Shown: positions 16,292 through 23,607 of the stretch, piece after piece
Position numbering within the stretch: position 1 is the stretch's first letter
Layout: each line of letters opens with the position of its first letter
Source of the DNA: Micromonospora craniellae
GTDB taxonomy: Bacteria > Actinomycetota > Actinomycetes > Mycobacteriales > Micromonosporaceae
Reading direction: 5' to 3'
DNA length: 64,000 bases
Assembly: GCF_014764405.1 (NCBI RefSeq)
Contig: NZ_CP061725.1
Coordinates: 2,418,001 to 2,482,000, forward strand
The notes under the pieces: generated by a model
What the model was told of the DNA's origin: nothing
Databases searched by the model: none
The model's input: the letters and a program-made list of their open reading frames with translations, nothing else
Translations under genes and position numbers: made by a program

Positions 16292-17620
16292 ATGGTCGGA
16301 ACCGGACGCACCCCCACCACCTGGTCCAACTGGGGCGGCAACCAGCACAGCGTGGCAACCGCCGTCCTGCGCCCGTCGTCCGTCGCCGAGGTGGCCGAGC
16401 AGGTGCGCTCCGCCACCGCCGCCGGTGAGCGGATCCGGCCGGTCGGCAGTGGACACTCCTTCACCCCCGTCGCGGTCGCCGACGGCCGGCGGATGGACCT
16501 GAGACGACTCGCCGTCGACGTACAGGTGGACGCCGATCGACGCCTCGTCACCGTACCGGCCGGGATGACGCTGCGGGAGTTGAACGCGCTACTCGCCACC
16601 CACCGCCTGGCGCTGCCGAACCTCGGCGACGTCGACGCGCAGACCGTGGCCGGCGCGATCTCCACCGGTACCCACGGCACCGGCGCCGGCCACGGCGGAC
16701 TGGCCACCTTCGTCGAGGCGCTGACCCTGGTCACCGGAACCGGCGAGATCCTGCGCTGCTCCGCAGACCAGCACCCCGACGTGTTCGACGCGGCCCGGAT
16801 CTCCCTCGGCGCCCTCGGCATCCTGGTCGAGGTCACCCTGCGCTGCGTGGACGCCTTCGTGCTGCGGGCCCACGAACGACCGGAGCACCTCGAAACCGTC
16901 CTCGCCGGACTGCCCGACCTGATCGACCGGCACGACCATGTCGAGTTCTTCTGGTTCCCGTACACCACACGGGTGCAGCTCAAGATTAACGACCGGACGA
17001 CCGCCGACGACCGGCCGTTGCCCCGCTGGCGTCGTTGGCTCGACGACGACTTCATCGCCAACAGCGTCTTCGCCGCCGCCTGCCGGCTCGGCCGTGCCGC
17101 GCCGGCCCTGGCCCCGCCGATCAGCGCCATCAGCGCGCGGGTGCTGAGCGAACGGGCCTACACCGGACGCTCCGACGCGGTCTTCTGCACCCCCCGCCGG
17201 GTCCGCTTCACCGAGATGGAGTACGCACTACCGCGCGACGCCCTCCCCGAGGCACTCGACGCGCTGCGCCGGATCGTCGACGGGCTGCCGTTCAAGGTGT
17301 TGTTCCCGGTCGAGGTCCGGTTCACCGCCGCCGAGGACATCTGGCTGTCGCACTCGTACGGTCGCGAGTCGGCGTACATCGCGGTACACCAGTACGTCGG
17401 GATGCCGTACGAGCCGTACTTCCGGGCCTTCGAGCAGGTGGCGACCGGCCTGACCGGACGCCCCCACTGGGGCAAGCTGCACTGGCGCGACGCCACCTCG
17501 CTGGCCCCCGCCTACCCGCGCTGGGCAGAGTTCCAGCAGATCCGCGCCCAGGTGGACCCGCACCGAACCTTCACCACCCCATACCTGAACACCCTGCTCG
17601 GCCCCCACCCCACGACATAG
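16292..17620 (+). CDS. FAD-dependent aldonolactone oxidase (D-arabinono-1,4-lactone oxidase type)
   Basis: This 442-residue flavoenzyme of the VAO/GULO family has an N-terminal FAD domain with RPVGSGHSFTPV, where the His would carry covalent FAD, then GDVDAQTVAGAISTGTHGTG. The C-terminal ALO domain ends with GKLHWRDA, a motif with the Lys and Trp near the active site, and a final DPHRTFTTPYLNTLLG. It oxidises a sugar lactone or polyol, passing electrons to oxygen or an acceptor. I place the start at ATG 16292, because TTGAGGAGCG lies 5 bases before it. Upstream in-frame codons lie in the operator region. Confidence 0.88.
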   Translation: MVGTGRTPTTWSNWGGNQHSVATAVLRPSSVAEVAEQVRSATAAGERIRPVGSGHSFTPVAVADGRRMDLRRLAVDVQVDADRRLVTVPAGMTLRELNALLATHRLALPNLGDVDAQTVAGAISTGTHGTGAGHGGLATFVEALTLVTGTGEILRCSADQHPDVFDAARISLGALGILVEVTLRCVDAFVLRAHERPEHLETVLAGLPDLIDRHDHVEFFWFPYTTRVQLKINDRTTADDRPLPRWRRWLDDDFIANSVFAAACRLGRAAPALAPPISAISARVLSERAYTGRSDAVFCTPRRVRFTEMEYALPRDALPEALDALRRIVDGLPFKVLFPVEVRFTAAEDIWLSHSYGRESAYIAVHQYVGMPYEPYFRAFEQVATGLTGRPHWGKLHWRDATSLAPAYPRWAEFQQIRAQVDPHRTFTTPYLNTLLGPHPTT

Positions 17621-17653
17621 CCCCCTCAACGAGCGACGATCTTGGCGGCTTGC

Positions 17654-17701
17654 GATCTTGGTACGAAAGCGCCTTTCTGGGGGCGCTTTCGTACCAAGAT
17701 C
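17654..17701. repeat. Palindromic intergenic repeat, copy 1
   Basis: Perfect 20-bp arms (17654-17673 and 17682-17701), starting GATCTTGGTACGAAAGCGCC, are separated by 8 bases. The hairpin lies 33 bases after the lactone oxidase stop and could act as its terminator. A second copy with the same outer arm lies at 19035-19082. The stretch from here to 17947 holds no gene that I can support, apart from a short tandem of CTCACGG near 17798-17822. Confidence 0.85.
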
Positions 17702-17947
17702 CTCCGGTAGTCCACAGGGGGAGATCGGGAGTGACGGCGGCGGGCAGGGTGGGTGGCGGGATTGTCGGGGGCGGCAGTGCCTGGAGTCGGGCATCGGGCT
17801 CACGGCTCACGGCTCACGGCTCGGCGACGATGCCCCGGGGTGCCCGGGATGGGGCCGGAAGGGGATGTTCGGGTGGGGGTGGGGAACGGCGTTCGGGGGC
17901 CGGGCCGGGATTGGGGTCGAAGACTGCCGGATGAAGACGCTGACGAG

Positions 17948-18858
17948 TTGACCGGGTTGTTGATCGGCCAGCAGGGCGTCCTCACCCTCGACCAGGCCCG
18001 CCTACACCTGTCGTCGAAGGCGATCCGACATCGCGTCAGGTCAGGCCGGTGGCGGCAGGTGCACCGCACCGTGTCCAGCGCGCACAACGGCCCGGTCACG
18101 ACGGCACAGCTGCCGTGGATCGCCGTTCTCGCCGCCGGCCCGACCGCGGTGCTCGGAGGACTCAGCGCCGCCCGAGTCTGGGGGCTGCGCCGGTACGACG
18201 ACGGGCTCGTCCATGTGCTGTTACCGGCCCGGCACCAGATCCGCTCGATGCCGCCCGGCATCCGGGTCCACCGCACCACCGTCCTGCCGGACGAGGACGT
18301 CCTCGCCATCGGCCATCCACGCCGTACGATGCCGGCCCGGTCGATCGTCGACGCGGCCCATTGGGCGACCAGTGATCATCAGGCCCGGGCCATCATCGCC
18401 GCCGGATTCCAGCAACGTCTCACCGTCGGCGACGACGTGCGGCGCATACTCGACCGGCTGCCGCGGGCGCGGCGGCGCAGCCTGATCGCGCAGACCTCCA
18501 TCGACTCGGCGGGAGGCACGCACTCCTTGCCGGAACTGGAGTTCCTCGGTCTGGTACGCCGAGCCGGGTTGCCCGAGCCGTCTCGGCAGACGGTCCGGCG
18601 GGACGCCGCTGGTCGACGCCGCTACCTGGGGACGCCTGGTTCGAAGAGTGGCGAGTACACGTGGAGATCGACGGCGGCCAGCATCTCGACCCGGCCACCG
18701 CGTGGGCGGACATGCGGCGACAGAACGACCTGTGGCAGTACGGCGACCGAGTGCTCCGCTTCCCTGCCTGGGCCATCCGCCAATCCCCCGGCGAGGTCGT
18801 CCACCAACTCCGCGCCGCCCTACTCGCCGCAGGCTGGCGCCCCACCTCCACGCCCTGA
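17948..18858 (+). pseudogene. AbiEi-antitoxin-like / DUF559 protein, frameshifted
   Basis: The first frame encodes an AbiEi-like winged-helix start (LTGLLIGQQGVLTLDQARLH, then AIRHRVRSGRWRQVHRTV) and continues to about 18632 (AAGRRRYL). There the run CTGGGGACG shifts the frame. One frame over, the coding continues with DAWFEEWRVHVEIDGGQHLD, DMRRQNDLWQYGDRVLRF and AALLAAGWRP to 18858, the DUF559 endonuclease-like domain with its E-I-D-G-G-Q core. Loss of two G residues would restore the usual reading. No ATG fits; TTG at 17948 is the best start. It is flanked by a related palindrome on each side. The gene may be inactive, or the assembly may be wrong at the G-run. Confidence 0.7.
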
Positions 18859-19034
18859 TCCTGCTGGGCCCACAGCACCGATCCCGCCGGTCCGCTGACA
18901 CCGATCTTGGTGAGCGCCATACCGATCCTGCTGAAGCCGCGCACCGCCCCCAGGGTGCCCCACCGATCCTGGTAACCGCCGCGCCGGTGCCTGCTTGACT
19001 CCGGCACCGACCTTGGCAGGCCCCGCACCGGACA
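18856..19034. repeat. Degenerate array of CCGATCCTGGT-like motifs
   Basis: Within 180 bases the motif recurs at about 18856, 18876, 18897, 18921, 18961 and 19005 (for example CACCGATCTTGGTG, ACCGATCCTGCTG, CACCGATCCTGGTA), then leads into the palindrome at 19035. Spacing is irregular, about 20-45 bases. The motif is related to the outer arm GATCTTGGTAC of that palindrome, so the array may be decayed repeat copies. No coding is seen here. Confidence 0.5.
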
Positions 19035-19082
19035 GATCTTGGTACGAAACTGCCCATCTGGGGGCGCTTTCGTACCAAGATC
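19035..19082. repeat. Palindromic intergenic repeat, copy 2
   Basis: Arms 19035-19055 and 19062-19082 share the outer GATCTTGGTACGAAA with copy 1 at 17654. They pair with two mismatches over 21 bases. The hairpin lies just after the topA stop (minus strand), so it may terminate topA. Confidence 0.8.
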
Positions 19083-19093
19083 GTGGGACGAGG

Positions 19094-21934
19094 TCAGTCG
19101 GTGCGGGGGGCGGTGGCCTTTCTCGGTGCTGCCTTCCTCGGCGTGGCCTTCGAGGCTGCTGCCTTCGAGGCTGTTTTCGAGGCGGTGGTCTTGCTCGCGG
19201 TGGTCTTGGCGGCAGCGGTCTTCGGGTCGGTGGCCTTGGCGGGCGCCTTCTTGGCGGCGGCCTTCTTCGTCGCCTTCCTCCTCGGAGCCGGACCCTTCGC
19301 CCGCTTCTCGGCGAGCATCTCGGAAGCTTCCTCCAGGCTCAGCGCCTCCGGGGTCTGGCCGCGTCGCAGCGAGGCGTTCGTCTCCCCGTCGGTGACGTAC
19401 GGCCCGAACCGGCCGTCCTTGATGACCAGCGGCTTCTCCGTCAGCGGGTCCGCGCCCATCTCCCGCAGCGGCGGCGCGGCGGCCCGACGCTGCCGGTTCT
19501 TCGGGGCGGCCAGCAGGGCCAGCGCCTCGTCCAGCGTGACGGTGAACATCTTGTCTTCCGAGTCCAGCGAACGGAACTCGTCGCCCCGCTTGACGTACGG
19601 GCCGTAGCGGCCGTTGTTGGCGACCACCTCGGCACCGTCCGCTGCCACCCCGATCACCCGGGGCAGGCTGAGCAGCTTGAGCGCCTCGTCGAGGCTGAGC
19701 GAGTCCGGGGACTGCGAGCGCAGCAGCGAGGACTTCCGTTCGCCACTGGCCACATAGGGGCCGAACCGGCCGGACTTGAGCAGGATCGGCTCTCCCGTCG
19801 CCGGGTCGTCGCCGAGCTTGCGCTCGCCCCCGCCACCGAGGAACAGCTCGTGGACCTTCTCCGGGGTCAACTCGTCCGGCGCCAGGCCCTCGGGGATCGG
19901 CGCCCGGTCTCCCGGCGCCGCACCCTCCTCACCCTCGGCGACCGGCGCCTGCTCCTCGCCCGGCGTCCGACGCTGCAGGTACGGCCCGTATCGGCCGACC
20001 CGCACCACCACCTCGCGTCCCTCGTCGTCGCTGAACAGCGGGATCGAGTTGACGCTACGCGCGTCGATGTCGCTGAGGTTCTCGGTGACCAGCTTCTTGA
20101 GCCCGCCGGAACGGGCGATGTCCTGGTCACCGGCGCCGTTGGTGGTGCCGAAGTAGAACGCCGTGAGGAAGTCGACGGCCGCGTGGTCGCCGCCGGCGAT
20201 CTCGTCCAGCTCGTTCTCCATGCTGGCCGTGAAGTCGTAGTCGATCAGGCGCGGGTAGTGCCGTTCCATCAGCCCGATCACCGCGAACGCGAGGAACGAC
20301 GGGATCATCGCCTGGCCACGCTTGACGACGTAGCCACGGTCCTGGATGGTCTGCATGATCGACGCGTACGTGGAGGGGCGGCCGATGCCCAACTCCTCAA
20401 GCGCCTTGACCAGCGACGCCTCGGTGTAGCGGGCGGGCGGCTGGGTGTGGTGGCCCTGCGCCGCCAAACGCTCGGCGGTCAGCGGCTGGTCCTTCACCAG
20501 GTTGGGCAGCCGGCGCTCGGCGTCCTCGGCCTCGGCGTTCTCGTCGTCGCTGGACTCGACGTACGCGCGCAGGAAACCCGGGTCGGTGATCGTCTTGCCG
20601 GTCGCGCCGAAGTCGGCCTCCTCGCCGCCGACGGTGGTGGCCCGGATCCGCACCGAGACGCTGGAACCGACCGCGTCGGTCATCTGCGAGGCGATGGTGC
20701 GCCGCCAGATCAGCTCGTAGAGCTTGAACTCCTCGACCGACAACTCCTTGGCCACCTCACCCGGGGTGCGGAAGTTGTCCCCCGCCGGGCGGATCGCCTC
20801 GTGCGCCTCCTGCGCGTTCTTCACCTTGCCGGTGTAGCGGCGCGGCTCCGGCGGCACGCTGCGCTCGCCGTACAGCTCGACGATCTGCTGGCGGGCCGCC
20901 GCGATGGCGGTGTCCGACAGGCTCACCGAGTCGGTACGCATGTAGGTGATGTAGCCGTTCTCGTAGAGCCGCTGCGCGGTACGCATCGTCTGCTGGGACG
21001 AGAACCGCAGCTTGCGGGCCGCCTCCTGCTGGAGCGTGGAGGTGATGAAGGGCGCGTACGGGCGGCGGCGGTAGGGCTTCTCCTCGACCCGGGTGACGGT
21101 GAACGGTCGCCCTTCGAGGCGGGCCGCGAGCCCCCGCGCACCGCTCTCGTCGAGGTGCACCACGCCGGCACCGGCGCGCACCCGGCCGGTGGTGGGCTCG
21201 AAGTCCTTGCCGGTGGCGATCCGGTCGCCGTTCAGCGCGACCAGAGTGGCGTTGAAGCTGCGCGGTCCCTCGCCGACGTTCGTCACGGCGAGGGTGGCCA
21301 GGATGTCCCAGTACTCGGCGGTGCGGAAGGCCATCCGCTGCCGCTCGCGTTCGACCACGATCCGGGTCGCCACGGACTGCACCCGGCCCGCCGAGAGCCT
21401 CGGCATGACCTTCTTCCACAGCACCGGGGAGACCTCGTAGCCGTAGAGGCGGTCGAGGATGCGCCGGGCCTCCTGGGCGTCGACCAGGTCACGGTCGATC
21501 TCCCGGGGGTTGGCCACCGCCGCCTGGATCGCCGGCTTGGTGATCTCGTGGAAGACCATCCGCCGGACCGGCACCTTCGGCTTGAGCGTCTCCACCAGGT
21601 GCCAGGCGATCGCCTCGCCCTCGCGGTCCTCGTCCGTCGCCAGGAAGATCTCGTCGACCTCCTTGGCCAGCTTGGTCAGCTTGCTGATCTGCTGCTTGCG
21701 GTCGGCGGAGACGACATAGAGGGCGTGGAAGCCGTTGTCGACGTCGACGCCGAGCCGGGCCCAGGACTCGCCCTTGTACTTGGCCGGAACGTCGGCGGCG
21801 TTACGCGGCAGGTCGCGGACGTGCCCGAAGCTGGCCTCCACGACGTACCCCGGGCCGAGGTAGCCCGAGATCGTCTTGGCCTTCGCCGGGGACTCGACGA
21901 TGACCAGACGGGTGGTTCCAGCTTTGCTCGGCAC
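19094..21934 (-). CDS. topA: DNA topoisomerase I
   Basis: This type IA topoisomerase of about 946 residues relaxes negative supercoils. The TOPRIM domain opens with RLVIVESPAKAKTI and holds ATDEDREGEAIAWH. The catalytic tyrosine is in GYITYMRTDSVSLS. The usual zinc fingers are absent, as in other actinobacteria. Instead there are several C-terminal repeats (DGRFGPYV, NGRYGPYVKRG and similar), then a Lys/Ala-rich tail of about 70 residues (KKAAAKKAPAKATDPK...) that aids DNA binding and processivity. I chose the GTG at 21934 (VPSKAGTTRLV); GAAAGAGG lies 12 bases upstream. An upstream in-frame extension to 22066 is Arg/Pro-rich and unlikely to be translated. Confidence 0.96.
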   Translation of the reverse strand: MPSKAGTTRLVIVESPAKAKTISGYLGPGYVVEASFGHVRDLPRNAADVPAKYKGESWARLGVDVDNGFHALYVVSADRKQQISKLTKLAKEVDEIFLATDEDREGEAIAWHLVETLKPKVPVRRMVFHEITKPAIQAAVANPREIDRDLVDAQEARRILDRLYGYEVSPVLWKKVMPRLSAGRVQSVATRIVVERERQRMAFRTAEYWDILATLAVTNVGEGPRSFNATLVALNGDRIATGKDFEPTTGRVRAGAGVVHLDESGARGLAARLEGRPFTVTRVEEKPYRRRPYAPFITSTLQQEAARKLRFSSQQTMRTAQRLYENGYITYMRTDSVSLSDTAIAAARQQIVELYGERSVPPEPRRYTGKVKNAQEAHEAIRPAGDNFRTPGEVAKELSVEEFKLYELIWRRTIASQMTDAVGSSVSVRIRATTVGGEEADFGATGKTITDPGFLRAYVESSDDENAEAEDAERRLPNLVKDQPLTAERLAAQGHHTQPPARYTEASLVKALEELGIGRPSTYASIMQTIQDRGYVVKRGQAMIPSFLAFAVIGLMERHYPRLIDYDFTASMENELDEIAGGDHAAVDFLTAFYFGTTNGAGDQDIARSGGLKKLVTENLSDIDARSVNSIPLFSDDEGREVVVRVGRYGPYLQRRTPGEEQAPVAEGEEGAAPGDRAPIPEGLAPDELTPEKVHELFLGGGGERKLGDDPATGEPILLKSGRFGPYVASGERKSSLLRSQSPDSLSLDEALKLLSLPRVIGVAADGAEVVANNGRYGPYVKRGDEFRSLDSEDKMFTVTLDEALALLAAPKNRQRRAAAPPLREMGADPLTEKPLVIKDGRFGPYVTDGETNASLRRGQTPEALSLEEASEMLAEKRAKGPAPRRKATKKAAAKKAPAKATDPKTAAAKTTASKTTASKTASKAAASKATPRKAAPRKATAPRTD

Positions 21935-22236
21935 GTCTGCTTCGACCTCTTTCCTGCTCAGGGCCGCACCAGCGCCCGGTTCTGGGCGCACTCGACCCAC
22001 CGATACCCAACGGTCCGGATGTCCAACGTAACGCGCCGTCCGTGTTTCGGGTTTCGCGGGCGACAATTCGCTCGGGACGATCTGTGGTCGCGCCGGACGG
22101 CGTCACCGTACACCCTGAGTAGGGCATGGAACGGGTCACTGTGATCAGGGCAGCCCCTCGGTGGAGGTGCTACCCGGCCGATTCTCCCTGTGTTCCCCGA
22201 CGCCCGACTGTCCCCGATCGGACAGCCGGCGGGGGA
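21935..22236. other. Non-coding stretch upstream of topA
   Basis: About 300 bases lie between the topA start and the stop of the next minus-strand gene. This is probably the topA promoter and 5' leader. I see no convincing coding frame, RNA gene or strong palindrome here. Confidence 0.5.
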
Positions 22237-22959
22237 TCAGGCGCGGGTCGGCCAGGTGCCGGGCGGGGCCGCCTCCGGATGCTCGCCGACCAGCTCCGCG
22301 AGCCGCAGCACCCGACGTCGGCCGGCGATCCGGTACGCCGGTCCGCCCGTTTCGGGCCCGAGCAGGTCGCCGGAGAGCCCGACCGCGCTCAGTGCCGCGC
22401 CGACCGCCGCCCACCGGCCCGGATCGGTGCCGCCGAGCCGAAGGACGAAGTCGGGCGTTTCGGTTACCCCAGCAGCCGCCAGCCAGAGCCGCAGCCGACG
22501 ACCGTCGAGCTGGAAGCCGGGGGGCGGGTGCTGGGTCGGGCCGCGCAGCCAGGCCGCCGCCAGCGGCACGATCGTCCGGGTGTACGCCGTCCGCACCGCG
22601 TACCGCCGGTCCCCGGTCGGCTCCCAGCTCGCCCGCACGCCCCGACGGCCCAGCTCGGCGACGAGCACGTGCACCCGCCAGGCGGCGTCCACCACCACCG
22701 TCAGGCGGGCGGTCCCGCCCATCCGGTGCACCTCGCCCGGCCCGGCGAGCAGCCCGGCCAGGTCGGCGACGCCCGGCTCCCCGGTCTCCGCGCCGAAGAA
22801 GACGAGTTGCCGCTCGTCGGTGGCGCCCCGGTCGGGCACCGCAGGGCGTTCGGCCGGCTCGCCGCGTCGGCGTGTCGCCGGACCGGCCGGGTCGGGCACC
22901 GGGAAGGTCACCGGCAGCGGTGGGGCCGCCGGTGTCTCTCCGGAACCGCTCAACGGCAT
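22237..22959 (-). CDS. Hypothetical protein next to topA
   Basis: This 240-residue protein has no signal peptide or membrane helix. It has a Pro-rich N-terminus (residues 1-45), then a mixed alpha/beta region with GGTARLTVVVDAAWRVHVLV, DRRYAVRTAYTRTIVPLAAAW and GRRRVLRLAELVGEHPE. I do not recognise the family. The ATG overlaps the 3' end of the lipoprotein gene by 10 bases, so the two probably form an operon. Codon use is that of a normal high-GC core gene. Confidence 0.7.
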   Translation of the reverse strand: MPLSGSGETPAAPPLPVTFPVPDPAGPATRRRGEPAERPAVPDRGATDERQLVFFGAETGEPGVADLAGLLAGPGEVHRMGGTARLTVVVDAAWRVHVLVAELGRRGVRASWEPTGDRRYAVRTAYTRTIVPLAAAWLRGPTQHPPPGFQLDGRRLRLWLAAAGVTETPDFVLRLGGTDPGRWAAVGAALSAVGLSGDLLGPETGGPAYRIAGRRRVLRLAELVGEHPEAAPPGTWPTRA

Positions 22960-23492
22960 TCAGGGACCTCGTCGAAGGCGCGCTTCAACTCCTCCGAGTT
23001 GAGCCGGCTGGTGTCCAGCGCGCTGGCGTCGTACTCCTGCTGAAGGGTCTCCACGGCGGACCGGACGCCGTCGTAGAAGGCACCGGCCTCACCGATGCCG
23101 AGCCCGTCGATGGTGGTGCGGGCCCGGCCGTAGGCGTCCCGCATCGACGCGAGCGCGGCCCGGAAGCCGGCGGAGACCTCCTCGCCCTGCTCGACCTTTG
23201 GCACGCCGGCCTGCTCCACCTTGTGCCGCGCGGTCTCGCTGGCCTCCTCGGCACCGGCGAAGAGGCGAACCAGGTTCTCCTTGGCCTGCGCGGGGGTGGT
23301 CTGTGCGGTCATCTGCTCGTTGGTGCTGCTGGTCAGCTTGCTGATCTCGGCCCGCCACGGGCTCAGCGCGGTGCACACCGACGCCGCCCAGGCCCGAGGG
23401 CTCGGGCCGCTGGAGCCGCAGGCGGCCAACAGGACCAGCGTAGCCAGGACCACCGTGAGCTTTCCGGCGGTCGCCGCCCGGCAGGTACGCAT
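22950..23492 (-). CDS. Putative lipoprotein
   Basis: This protein of about 180 residues has a signal peptide ending in the lipobox LLAACGSS, so Cys after the hydrophobic segment would be lipidated and the protein held on the outer face of the membrane. The mature part is helical and charged (WRAEISKLTSSTNEQMTAQTT, then VRLFAGAEEASETARHKVEQAG), with one further Cys near the end. I used the ATG at 23492 (MRTCRAATAGKL), which gives a normal-length signal. An upstream ATG at 23528 would give a long leader. The function is unknown. The 3' end overlaps the next gene. Confidence 0.75.
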   Translation of the reverse strand: MRTCRAATAGKLTVVLATLVLLAACGSSGPSPRAWAASVCTALSPWRAEISKLTSSTNEQMTAQTTPAQAKENLVRLFAGAEEASETARHKVEQAGVPKVEQGEEVSAGFRAALASMRDAYGRARTTIDGLGIGEAGAFYDGVRSAVETLQQEYDASALDTSRLNSEELKRAFDEVPECR

Positions 23493-23557
23493 GCGTTGCA
23501 GGGTACGGCTTCTGCTCGCAGTCGGCACCGGTCAGGTGTACGGCCCGTACAGGCGAG

Positions 23558-23592
23558 CGGTCCCCGGTCGGCGACGAACCGACCGGGGACCG
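23558..23592 (-). terminator. Terminator after hppA
   Basis: Perfect 14-bp arms (23558-23571 and 23579-23592) with a 7-base loop lie 16 bases after the hppA stop at 23608, read on the minus strand. This fits an intrinsic terminator without a U-run. Confidence 0.75.
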
Positions 23593-23607
23593 CGTTACCG
23601 ACGGGCC

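Noticed and set aside
17948..18858. Complete AbiE toxin-antitoxin system
   Set aside because: Only the AbiEi-like domain fused to DUF559 is present; no AbiEii nucleotidyltransferase toxin gene is adjacent.
18995..22144. Long plus-strand open frame opposite topA
   Set aside because: It is antisense of a clear topoisomerase gene. No domain, start site or family pattern.
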